A DNA stretch of 41,194 nt from the NCBI GenBank assembly GCA_017620255.1, contig JAFZQU010000027.1, forward strand, positions 1 to 41,194, given 5' to 3'. Shown here piece after piece: positions 31,077 to 38,084 of this stretch; within the stretch, counting starts at the first letter, position 1, and the number at the start of each line of letters is the position of its first letter. Under the pieces are notes generated by a model, which ran no database searches, was not told the origin of the DNA, and saw nothing but the letters and a program-made list of their open reading frames with translations. This DNA is from Lachnospiraceae bacterium (GTDB lineage: Bacteria > Bacillota > Clostridia > Lachnospirales > Lachnospiraceae). The position numbers were made by a program, and so were the translations under genes.

Positions 31077-31484
31077 ATGCGGAACCGTCTTGAATTATTA
31101 CCGGCACGGGAGCGAAGACTTCGGTTTCTGAAAAGTAATTATCAGGAGAGAGGCATTGGCATTCGTTACCTATATACGATTGCCAGGAACCTTTGTATTG
31201 AAGAGGCTAGAAAGCAAAAGTCAGATTCTTTATCAGAAGACCTTTCAGATGGAGGAAAAGAGGCAGAGGATATAGTTGAGATAATTCGTGTCCGACAGGC
31301 ACTTGAGAAGTTGCCGGATGAGGACAGGGATCTTATTATCATGCGGTTTGTGAATGAGGAATCTGTCAAAGATATCTGTATGTTTACAGGATTGTCAAGA
31401 TTCGCATTGTATCGCAAATTAAAGAGTTTACAGAGAAAATTGATAGAACTGTTGGAAGGAGGGATAGCTGATTATGAAAAATAA
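31077..31484 (+). pseudogene. ECF sigma factor remnant (region 2 truncated)
   Basis: The open frame encodes the end of sigma region 2 (LRFLKSNYQERGIGIRYLYT then IARNLCIEEARK), a charged linker and a full region 4 (ALEKLPDEDRDLIIMRF to FALYRKLKSLQRKL) that would contact the -35. Regions 2.1-2.3, needed to bind core RNA polymerase and melt DNA, are missing: upstream of about 31105 the sequence turns into the antisense of the integrase. No ribosome site precedes the possible ATG at 31077. The family normally has about 170-190 residues. It is most likely dead, but the frame stays open and overlaps the next gene by 11 bases, so the decay looks recent. Confidence 0.75.
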
Positions 31485-32184
31485 GTGGAAGAGTCATTTG
31501 AAAGATTCGTCAAAGCCGAATTCTGATCGTAAGGACGATTTTATCAGAAAGTACCGAAAGTATAATATCTATGAGACCCCCAAAACCTATCGCCTTATTT
31601 GCAGGCAAATTGCATATATCAGAAAACCGGTATGGCTTATATCATTTCTGACATTGATGATTTCTGTGTGTGGGGTTTATGGCAATACGGAAATAGTATA
31701 TGCGATAGCTGCGATTATGCCGTTTGTTTCCGGAATAGCAGTAATCGAGACATTTCGCTCAAGAATGCATGGTATGACAGAATTGGAAAGTGTGACACTA
31801 ATATCCATGAGGGGAATTATATTCGCGAGGGTATTTTGTATAGGAATATCACACATCTTACTTTTGTTTACTTTGACGATGATAGTAAGCCGCTACAGTG
31901 AACTTGGTTTTTTCATGACAGGAGCATTCCTGACAATACCCTATCTTATATCTTCCATAGTTTGCTTTGAGTTGGAAAGGTCATTATGGGGTAGAAAAAA
32001 TGTGTTTATCAGTCTAGTGGTTTCTATAATCGTATCTTCAGCAATGCTTGTTTTACAGAATCAAAGATACCTACTAACGGAACAGTATAAATGGATATGG
32101 TATCTTACGGAAGTTGTATTAATATTTTTGGAGTGCAGGTCATTGAAAAAATGTTTTTATTCGGAGGATTTCGCATGGAACTGA
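31474..32184 (+). CDS. Membrane protein of an ECF-sigma/ABC operon
   Basis: A 236-residue protein with a charged N-terminal segment of about 50 residues and then six hydrophobic helices (roughly 57-75, 79-98, 120-140, 145-165, 180-195, 205-220). It resembles the membrane proteins that sit between a sigma factor and an ABC-2 exporter in many Clostridia; it might act as an anti-sigma or as an extra permease component. No catalytic motif is seen. It overlaps the sigma remnant by 11 bases and the ATPase gene by 10. Confidence 0.7.
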   Translation: MKNKWKSHLKDSSKPNSDRKDDFIRKYRKYNIYETPKTYRLICRQIAYIRKPVWLISFLTLMISVCGVYGNTEIVYAIAAIMPFVSGIAVIETFRSRMHGMTELESVTLISMRGIIFARVFCIGISHILLLFTLTMIVSRYSELGFFMTGAFLTIPYLISSIVCFELERSLWGRKNVFISLVVSIIVSSAMLVLQNQRYLLTEQYKWIWYLTEVVLIFLECRSLKKCFYSEDFAWN

Positions 32185-32879
32185 AAGTGGACCGTTTGAC
32201 AAAGCAGTATAAGAATAAGATTGCTGTCGACAGGATTTCTTTTTCATTGGAAAAAGGTGTCACAGGCCTTCTTGGAGCCAATGGGGCAGGGAAAACAACA
32301 TTGATGAGGATGATCTGCGGAATTTTAGAGCCGACAAGCGGAGATGTTGCTTATGATGGACTTCCGGTGTCGGAGGAAAGATTTAGGAGCATTCTCGGAT
32401 ATCTTCCACAGGATTTTGGCTATTATCCTGAATTTTCAGGAAGAGATTTTCTGCTGTATTTTTCCGCGTTAAAAGGCCTCAGTAAGAAGGAGGCAAAAGT
32501 TCGAACGGAGGAACTCCTTGAAATTGTTGGATTGTCTGATATGGCGAAGAAGAAAATTAAAACATTTTCCGGTGGTATGAAACAGCGGTTGGGAATTGCG
32601 CAGGCTTTGATCAACAGGCCGGATGTGCTTATACTTGATGAGCCTACTGCTGGACTTGATCCAAAGGAAAGGGTGCGTTTCAGAAATCTCATTGAAGAGA
32701 TCGGTAAAAAAAGCATAGTGCTGCTGTCAACGCATATCGTATCAGATATAGAACATATTGCTGATTATGTAATCATGATGAAAGAGGGGCAGATTATCTG
32801 GAAAGGGGCGTGGAGTGAGGCTGATGGAAGTCTGGAGGATTTTTATTTGAAAGAGTTTGAGGAGGAAGAATTGTCATGA
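32175..32879 (+). CDS. ABC transporter ATP-binding protein
   Basis: A 234-residue ABC ATPase of the ABC-2 (CcmA-like) exporter group. Walker A GANGAGKTT is at 34-42, the Q-loop at LPQD (77-80), the signature FSGGMK at 131-136, Walker B VLILDEP at 151-157 and the switch His in STH. The start is the ATG at 32175, 7 bases after CGGAGG; upstream codons in the same frame belong to the previous gene. It overlaps the permease start by 4 bases, so the two are coupled. The substrate is unknown; peptides or lipids are usual for this group. Confidence 0.93.
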   Translation: MELKVDRLTKQYKNKIAVDRISFSLEKGVTGLLGANGAGKTTLMRMICGILEPTSGDVAYDGLPVSEERFRSILGYLPQDFGYYPEFSGRDFLLYFSALKGLSKKEAKVRTEELLEIVGLSDMAKKKIKTFSGGMKQRLGIAQALINRPDVLILDEPTAGLDPKERVRFRNLIEEIGKKSIVLLSTHIVSDIEHIADYVIMMKEGQIIWKGAWSEADGSLEDFYLKEFEEEELS

Positions 32880-34060
32880 ATAATCTTGGCGTGTTGTTGA
32901 AATATGAATTGAAAAAATTAATTGTAAATAAAGTGACAATTCTTTCGCTGATTGTAGGTGCAGGGTTCTTATTCGGGATCACGATGGCACAGTATTTGCT
33001 GATCAGTCCGAATGATAAATATATTGCAAAGAGAGATAGCGTACTTGATGGACGTCCTTTTGATGAAATGCTGATCAAAGAGGTGACGGAGACAGCAGTA
33101 GAATTTGACAGACTTGACCAAATACCGGCAGATAATCCATGCTATCAGATCGCAAGTTATATGATAAGGCTTTTGGGGACTTATATGAGTGTTGATGGGA
33201 TTACGGGTGCTTATTCACTTCAGGAACTTACGGAGGGGAAAGTATATCAGACAAGAATTGATATGATTGAATACTTTCTGGAATATTTTTGCCTGTCGGA
33301 TGCTGAGAAAGATTATTGGTACCAAGAGGAAAACAAAGTTGAAAAGCCTTTTATCTGGTGTGCTAATCATGGCCCATGGGCTATGCGGTCAAGTTTTGCA
33401 CTTACAACGGTAATGTCTATTATGATGATCGGAATCTGTACGGCCGGTATATTTGCATCAGAATATGGTTATCGTACACAGGATTTAATCTTGTGTTCAA
33501 AAGAAGGAAAGGGGACAGTGATCATAGCAAAGCTTCTTGGCGGAGAGATTTTTTCAATCCTTGTTGGTACGATCCTGCTTTTATCAGCTCAACTGCCGCA
33601 TCTCATTTTTAACGGTGTTCATGGATTGGGTGCACCTTGTCAAATAGTAGTACCGTTTACATCATATCCATTTACAGCATTACAGTTATTGGGGGCGTGT
33701 ACACTTCTATATTTATTATCTGCTTTATTAACTGGGGCTATTTCTATGATTTTGTCATGCACCTTGAAAAATGGAGCTGTTGCTTCAGGTGTTATATGTA
33801 TTGTGGTAATGATGGATATGTTCTTATCAATTCCGGCTGAGTTTAGAGTAGCAGCACAGATACGATATCTCACGCCGGTGCAGGTTTTAAACAGTTCCTC
33901 AATAACAGATCCGAGGCTTTTGCGAATAGGGAACTTATTTTTGACATCTTATCAAACGGCAGGAGTTGTCTATTTTTCATTGGCGGCTCTTTTGTGTTTG
34001 GGTAATGTTTATATATGTAAAAGAAAGTTTAGTTGTTCGGGAAAGGAGATAAAAGAATGA
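32876..34060 (+). CDS. ABC-2 type transporter permease
   Basis: A 394-residue permease. TM1 (about 18-42) is followed by a large outer loop of about 130 residues, then a bundle of five helices from about 170 to 380. The order of one helix, large extracellular domain, then five helices is that of ABC-2 permeases such as those for bacitracin or lantibiotic self-protection. The ATG overlaps the ATPase stop. The stop overlaps the start of a 48-residue membrane protein (ATGA). Confidence 0.85.
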   Translation: MNNLGVLLKYELKKLIVNKVTILSLIVGAGFLFGITMAQYLLISPNDKYIAKRDSVLDGRPFDEMLIKEVTETAVEFDRLDQIPADNPCYQIASYMIRLLGTYMSVDGITGAYSLQELTEGKVYQTRIDMIEYFLEYFCLSDAEKDYWYQEENKVEKPFIWCANHGPWAMRSSFALTTVMSIMMIGICTAGIFASEYGYRTQDLILCSKEGKGTVIIAKLLGGEIFSILVGTILLLSAQLPHLIFNGVHGLGAPCQIVVPFTSYPFTALQLLGACTLLYLLSALLTGAISMILSCTLKNGAVASGVICIVVMMDMFLSIPAEFRVAAQIRYLTPVQVLNSSSITDPRLLRIGNLFLTSYQTAGVVYFSLAALLCLGNVYICKRKFSCSGKEIKE

Positions 34061-34203
34061 AAACGGTTGGCATAATTATGCTTGTTTTAGCGGTGATAAT
34101 ACTATTAGTAGGCATTATTTCACCAATAAACATTTTTGTGTGTGCTTTGATTGCCGCTTTATTTTTCCTAATTGGTGCGATAATCATAAAAAAACACAAA
34201 TAA
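34057..34203 (+). CDS. Small membrane protein, 48 residues
   Basis: It starts MKTVGIIMLVLAVIILLVGI, has two hydrophobic helices separated by SPIN, and ends in KKHK. Its ATG overlaps the permease stop codon (ATGA) and AAGGAG lies 8 bases upstream, so it is very likely translated. It is probably an accessory subunit or regulator of the transporter; I recognise no family. Confidence 0.75.
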   Translation: MKTVGIIMLVLAVIILLVGIISPINIFVCALIAALFFLIGAIIIKKHK

Positions 34204-34381
34204 TAACGGAGTAAACATTGCTCATCAGCCTTATAATTGTGCTTATGCTTTTAAATGCATAAGTGTATAGTGATATAATTATAGTCGATTTTTGTCATCT
34301 CATAGTCGTTTTATGTATAGGGCTTTATAGAAGAAGTCGGATTGTCGATAAAATGAATATAACAGACAAACGCTAAGGAGA

Positions 34382-34430
34382 GCATCTGTAATCAAGGGAT
34401 TGGTAGATACCTGTTACGGATGCTTTTTAT
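34382..34430 (+). terminator. Hairpin plus U-tract before the DUF6033-like gene
   Basis: GCATCTGTAA (34382-34391) pairs with TTACGGATGC (34414-34423) with one T-G pair, followed by TTTTTAT. It may end the ABC operon or act as an attenuator for the gene 20 bases further on. The rest of the 34204-34449 gap is A/T-rich without a clear gene. Confidence 0.65.
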
Positions 34431-34449
34431 ATAGTAACGGAGGTGAAAT

Positions 34450-35145
34450 ATGGATATAAGCAGTTTAGGTGGTGTGGCAAGTGCATACGGTTATGCAAAT
34501 CAGATCAGGAATAAGTCGGTTTCATCATCCGATTTTGCAAGTTCGCTGAATAAAGCAACATCGTCAGATAACGTAGTAGAAGCCTATAAGAACAGCCTGC
34601 AAAGTAAGTTCGGATGCCCTATTACAGTGGCAAGCGTAGGAAAAGATCAGAATAGCATGGATAGATTTGCCGGGGGAACTGTTGGTTCCGGGAATGTAGC
34701 TATTGCGCCAAATATTCTGGAGCAGATGGCTAATGATCCGGAGAAGGCGACTTATTACGAGAAGAAAATACAGGAACATTTTGATTCTTTGCCATCAACA
34801 GAGGCTTTTTTAGGAGCCCATAATCTTAGAATGACCACAAGTGGAGTTACGATTCATGAAGATGGCACCGTGACTTATTATTGTAGTTGTGAAGAAACGC
34901 CAGAATATAAGGCAAAGGTGGCGGCTGATCATAAGGCCAAGAGGGAGAAAGAAGCTAAAGAAAGACAGGAAAGTATTGAGCGGAGCCAAGAGGCTGCAGA
35001 TGAACGTAGACGTATTCAGGAAGAAATTTATCATATGAGAAGTATAGAAGCTGTTCTTAACGAGCAGATGCTTGGCTCAGGGACATATGCTTTTGGAGAT
35101 ACTCCTGAAAGTGTATTAGCAGCATATGGTTCGAGAACAGAATAG
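34450..35145 (+). CDS. Uncharacterised protein, probably DUF6033
   Basis: A 231-residue protein. Its start (DISSLGGVASAYGYANQIRN) and Ser/Asn-rich N-terminus, the NVAIAPNILEQMANDPEKA segment, the GVTIHEDGTVTYYCSCEETP segment and a charged helical tail (about 160-210) resemble Clostridia proteins annotated as DUF6033; this is recognition by look, not by search. There is no classical signal peptide. The coiled tail and the N-terminus are reminiscent of exported flagellar or type III-like rods, but this is weak. It has its own GGAGG site and is the last gene before the right end of the element. Confidence 0.6.
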   Translation: MDISSLGGVASAYGYANQIRNKSVSSSDFASSLNKATSSDNVVEAYKNSLQSKFGCPITVASVGKDQNSMDRFAGGTVGSGNVAIAPNILEQMANDPEKATYYEKKIQEHFDSLPSTEAFLGAHNLRMTTSGVTIHEDGTVTYYCSCEETPEYKAKVAADHKAKREKEAKERQESIERSQEAADERRRIQEEIYHMRSIEAVLNEQMLGSGTYAFGDTPESVLAAYGSRTE

Positions 35146-35260
35146 TTTTTGTGCAGAAAATATTTGTTTAGTAAGGATTCAACTCAATCCAGGTTCATGA
35201 TACAATAACAATCGCCTAAGGCAATCGCTAATTTTTGCGAAGGTGGAACTGCCGCCTCGG

Positions 35261-35287
35261 GTGAGTGAGTAAGTGAGTGAGTTTTCA
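35261..35287 (+). repeat. GAGTGAGT repeats inside right end
   Basis: GTGAGTGAGT, AA, GTGAGTGAGT, then TTTCA. It ends 55 bases before the right core; another TGAGTGAGC is at 35327-35335. The 35146-35341 gap also has small hairpins (GGTGG/CCGCC; GGG-CCC) and possibly TTCAAC-17-TACAAT, but no gene I can support. Confidence 0.6.
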
Positions 35288-35341
35288 ATAGTGTGGTATG
35301 GGAACCCGCTCCCTTTCTACATTTTTTGAGTGAGCTTTTTT

Positions 35342-35383
35342 CTCCTAAGCGAAAGGCCGGAGGTTCGAATCCTCTCGTGGACG
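35342..35383 (+). pseudogene. 3' half of the split tRNA-Arg(CCU) gene
   Basis: Begins with the shared core CTCCTAAGCG, then GCGAA completes the anticodon stem that only the half at 30051 can pair with (TTCGC). Variable loop, T arm (GGAGG-TTCGAAT-CCTCT) and acceptor CGTGGAC with discriminator G follow. Its last 26 bases plus CT are identical to the end of the intact tRNA-Arg. It is followed by a terminator, presumably that of the original gene. Confidence 0.88.
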
Positions 35384-35386
35384 CTG

Positions 35387-35418
35387 GAGAAGCCCTATTT
35401 ATAGGGCTTCTCTACTTT
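35387..35418 (+). terminator. Original tRNA-Arg terminator
   Basis: GAGAAGCCCTA pairs with TAGGGCTTCTC around a 4-base loop (35387-35412), followed by TACTTT. It lies 4 bases after the tRNA 3' half. Confidence 0.8.
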
Positions 35419-35476
35419 GCGTAGGTAGATAAACGTTAACAGCCGTTCTACAATCTGTGCATGGAGGTAAATGAAT

Positions 35477-36148
35477 ATGAACCAATATGTTACAGGTGCA
35501 GTGATCAAAAGATTACGCGAAAAGAATCAAATGACACAGATGCAGTTTGCAGACAGGCTGGGCGTGAGTGATAAGACCGTTTCCAAATGGGAGACCGGCA
35601 AAGGGTATCCGGATATTACGCTGCTTGAACCCATTGCTGCCATCTTCCGGGTATCGGTAACGGAACTGATCTCCGGGAACGACATCCGAAATGAAAATGT
35701 TTCCGCCAATATGATGCGGTCCAAATTCTATGTATGTCCCATCTGCGGGAACGTGATCCATACGATGGGGGAAGCAGTTGTTCAGTGCCACGGGGTTTCC
35801 CTGCTTCCGGAATGCGCTGAACAAACAGATGAGCAGCATATGATCTTTATCGAACGGATCGAAGACGAGTATTATGTCCGGATCGATCATGAAATGACAA
35901 AAGAGCACTACATTTCGTTTGTTGCTGCCTTGTCAAAAGATGAAGTACAGATGGTGAAGTTATATCCGGAAGGAAACGCCGAAGCCAGATTTAAGATCAG
36001 GGGCGTAAAGAAGATCTGCTTTTTCTGCAACCGTGACGGGATGTTTGGGATCGAACCCGTAAAGGGTATTGATGATAAGGAAAGCGGCTATGACAACGCA
36101 GAAGACAGAAGGGAACTGGAAAAGACAGCCGCCGTCATATTCAAATAA
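35477..36148 (+). CDS. XRE-family regulator fused to a superoxide-reductase-like domain
   Basis: A 223-residue protein from the ATG at 35477 (9 bases from GGAGG; the ATG at 35471 is too close). Residues 5-66 are an XRE HTH (TQMQFADRLGVSDKTVSKWE). From about 83 on it has a desulfoferrodoxin-like layout: CPIC (87-90) and Cys104-His105 in place of CC, then His121, His138 in DHEMTKEHY, His144, and Cys184 in CNRDG. In superoxide reductase the iron ligands are four His and one Cys ending CNxHG; here the last His is Asp187. So the fold is probably kept as a sensor and enzyme activity is unlikely. The next gene is a GNAT enzyme 18 bases on. Confidence 0.85.
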   Translation: MNQYVTGAVIKRLREKNQMTQMQFADRLGVSDKTVSKWETGKGYPDITLLEPIAAIFRVSVTELISGNDIRNENVSANMMRSKFYVCPICGNVIHTMGEAVVQCHGVSLLPECAEQTDEQHMIFIERIEDEYYVRIDHEMTKEHYISFVAALSKDEVQMVKLYPEGNAEARFKIRGVKKICFFCNRDGMFGIEPVKGIDDKESGYDNAEDRRELEKTAAVIFK

Positions 36149-36166
36149 CCGGAAAAGGAGACAGCC

Positions 36167-36715
36167 ATGAAATACGGACCGGTAAGTTTTACGGACAAAA
36201 CAGGACAGGAGATCCTTCTTCGAAACGCAGAATTGAAAGATGCGGAAGATCTGCGCAGATACTTAAAGATCACGACCGGCGAAACTCCGTTTCTGATCCG
36301 CGAGCCGGAAGAAGTGACGCTGACCCTGGAACAGGAAGAAGCATTTATCCGGAATAATATGGAAGCAGAGAGGGAACTGCTACTCCTTGCATTTGAAAAC
36401 GGACGCCATATCGGAAACTGCTCCCTTATGAGTATCGGAAATTATAACAGATACAGGCACAGATGCGGGGTCGCGATCGCTTTATATAAGGAATATTGGG
36501 GCCGTGGCATAGGCCGGAAAATGCTGGAAACCGTTCTGGATGTCGCAAAAGAATGCGGATATGAGCAGGCGGAACTGGAGGTCATAGCAGATAATCAAAG
36601 CGCAGTCACCCTGTATAAGTCCATGGGCTTTCAGATCCATGGAACATTTCCCGACAACATGAAATATAAAGACGGAAGTTTCGTCGATGCATACTGGATG
36701 ATGAAAAAGCTGTGA
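36167..36715 (+). CDS. GNAT family N-acetyltransferase
   Basis: A 182-residue acetyltransferase. The acetyl-CoA loop WGRGIG is at 111-116, after the beta-4 strand GVAIALYKEY, and the C-terminal NQSAVTLYKSMGFQIHGT is typical of the RimI/RimJ-like group. Substrate unknown. It is probably co-transcribed with the XRE gene and ends at a shared convergent terminator. Confidence 0.9.
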   Translation: MKYGPVSFTDKTGQEILLRNAELKDAEDLRRYLKITTGETPFLIREPEEVTLTLEQEEAFIRNNMEAERELLLLAFENGRHIGNCSLMSIGNYNRYRHRCGVAIALYKEYWGRGIGRKMLETVLDVAKECGYEQAELEVIADNQSAVTLYKSMGFQIHGTFPDNMKYKDGSFVDAYWMMKKL

Positions 36716-36733
36716 TCAGATCACAGCTTTTTT
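36704..36733. terminator. Bidirectional terminator
   Basis: A 13-bp perfect stem (AAAAAGCTGTGAT / ATCACAGCTTTTT) with a 3-base loop. It lies between the convergent GNAT and PEBP genes and overlaps the GNAT stop codon. Confidence 0.92.
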
Positions 36734-36736
36734 AAA

Positions 36737-37300
36737 TCATTCATTGGTATAAGTGGCATCCAGGTGACCGATGGCTAAGATGTTTCCTTCTGAACCATCC
36801 GGTGCCTGATCCAGAGATCTGACGTTTTGTGCAAATTTCGGGTTGACACTGTTCAGACCGCCTTTGGCACGATCCACGTCCGTTTGCAGGGCGATCACGT
36901 ATATCTCATAATGATGGGTACCGCCTTTTGGCGGATAAGGGCCGATATAGGCGGAATCATCCGCCCAGCCTTCCGGCAACGAGGTTTCCGTTACATGTTC
37001 GGATTTCCAATGGATCCAGTCCTGCATATTCGTATCGGACATATAGATCACATAGCAGGAGGCATTCTCTACAGGGTCCCAGCTAAGTTGCGGGGAATGA
37101 TTTTCACCGTTATCCGTGTTGGAAATGATCTGATCCCAAACACCGTCATGCTCATTTTCGGAACTCACCCGGAATACGGGAACACCGGTAAGTCCAAGCA
37201 CTTCTGTTTCGACAGGCAGATCAGAAGCAGCTTCCCCGCATCCAAAAAGAAGCAGGGTGAGCGTTATGGGTAAGAGCAGGCAGATTAATCTCTTTTTCAT
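36737..37300 (-). CDS. PEBP-like (YbhB/YbcL) lipoprotein
   Basis: A 187-residue protein with a lipoprotein signal (MKKRLICLLLPITLTLLLFG then Cys21). The rest is a phosphatidylethanolamine-binding-protein fold of the bacterial Raf-kinase-inhibitor-like type: SPQLSWDPV, the DWIHW loop, GPYPPKGGTHHY (the family GxHxY ligand-site motif) and IYVIALQTD. Ligand and role in Clostridia are unknown. The exported location at the membrane surface is the main prediction. Confidence 0.85.
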   Translation of the reverse strand: MKKRLICLLLPITLTLLLFGCGEAASDLPVETEVLGLTGVPVFRVSSENEHDGVWDQIISNTDNGENHSPQLSWDPVENASCYVIYMSDTNMQDWIHWKSEHVTETSLPEGWADDSAYIGPYPPKGGTHHYEIYVIALQTDVDRAKGGLNSVNPKFAQNVRSLDQAPDGSEGNILAIGHLDATYTNE

Positions 37301-37381
37301 GTATTCCCCCGTTTCAGCCGGTTTTCGATCCTTTTGTCCATTGTAACACAGCCGGGTGACGGAAGGGAATGATAAATAGCC

Positions 37382-37411
37382 TTGATGAAAGAGGCCGGTA
37401 TAAGTTATAAT
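37382..37411 (+). promoter_or_regulatory. Promoter of the L,D-transpeptidase gene
   Basis: -35 TTGATG (37382-37387), 18-base spacer, -10 TATAAT (37406-37411), about 31 bases before the start codon. Confidence 0.6.
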
Positions 37412-37442
37412 CAGTTAAAAGTGTGTTTTGAAGGGGGATATT

Positions 37443-38084
37443 ATGAAGAAAATCATGTATGCCGGACTGGCTTTGGCAGCATTTTTGTTAGCCTGCGGCA
37501 TCTGTCAGAGGACCGTACCGGCAGTTGAACCGCCGATCGTTCTGATCCCGTCTGATCCGGCAACACCTGTGGTCCAGACACCCATTGTCCCGGCCGTACC
37601 AGTTGTTCCCATTTTACCGGCGCAGACAGTCATACCGACGATCCCGGTGGAACAGACTGTACCGGCACTGCCGGCAGTTACGCCGGAGATAGAAGCACCG
37701 GTTGTTCCGTCCGCTGAATCCGGTATGACCTATGTGGATGTGAACATCGCAAACCAGATCCTGACTTATTTTGTGAACGGTTCACCGGTCCTGATCACGC
37801 CCTGTGTGACAGGAAGTCCGGGAAGAAGTACACCCAAAGGCATTTTCCAGATCAACAACTGTACGCCCGGCAAATATCTGACGGGACCTACATGGCATGT
37901 CTGGGTGGACAGATGGATGCGTTTTAGCGGAAACTGCGGAATACATGACGCCACCTGGCGCAAGCAGTTTGGCGGAGACATCTATTTGAGAAACGGTTCC
38001 CACGGGTGCGTGAACATCCCGCATGACCAGGCCATCTTACTGTACAACATGGTCGGTATCGGAACAGTCGTCTATGTCCATTAA
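37443..38084 (+). CDS. L,D-transpeptidase (YkuD) lipoprotein
   Basis: A 213-residue exported protein. The signal peptide ends in the lipobox LLAC (Cys18). A linker of about 70 residues rich in Pro, Val and Thr with repeated VP units reaches away from the membrane. The YkuD domain (about 95-213) holds His168 in GIHDA and the catalytic SHGCVN with Cys189. It makes 3-3 cross-links or attaches proteins to peptidoglycan. The start is the ATG at 37443, 5 bases after AAGGGGG; a TTG at 37428 is less likely. Its last 48 bases overlap the end of the convergent acyltransferase gene. Confidence 0.9.
   Translation: MKKIMYAGLALAAFLLACGICQRTVPAVEPPIVLIPSDPATPVVQTPIVPAVPVVPILPAQTVIPTIPVEQTVPALPAVTPEIEAPVVPSAESGMTYVDVNIANQILTYFVNGSPVLITPCVTGSPGRSTPKGIFQINNCTPGKYLTGPTWHVWVDRWMRFSGNCGIHDATWRKQFGGDIYLRNGSHGCVNIPHDQAILLYNMVGIGTVVYVH

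Larger units (their letters stand above)
30083..35351. mobile_element. Integrated element in tRNA-Arg(CCU), ~5.26 kb
   Basis: The element lies between two copies of a 10-bp core (CTCCTAAGCG) that splits a tRNA-Arg gene. Its left end carries a complete tRNA-Arg(CCU) followed by an integrase reading towards that end. Next come an ECF sigma remnant, an ABC transporter operon, a small membrane protein and a DUF6033-like gene. Its coding regions look more A/T-rich than their surroundings. GAGTGAGT repeats sit 54-55 bp inside both cores. The 3' ends of the spare and the split tRNA also form a 28-bp direct repeat (30263-30290 and 35358-35385), an alternative pair of ends. The integrase and sigma genes are truncated against each other, so it is probably immobile now. 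Confidence 0.8.

Noticed and set aside
34346-34380. Short frame MNITDKR before the hairpin, as a leader peptide
   Set aside because: No ribosome site and no repeated regulatory codons; too short to support.
35200-35341. Non-coding RNA gene near the right end of the element
   Set aside because: A weak promoter-like pair and small hairpins are present, but nothing matches a known RNA family and the promoter is poor.
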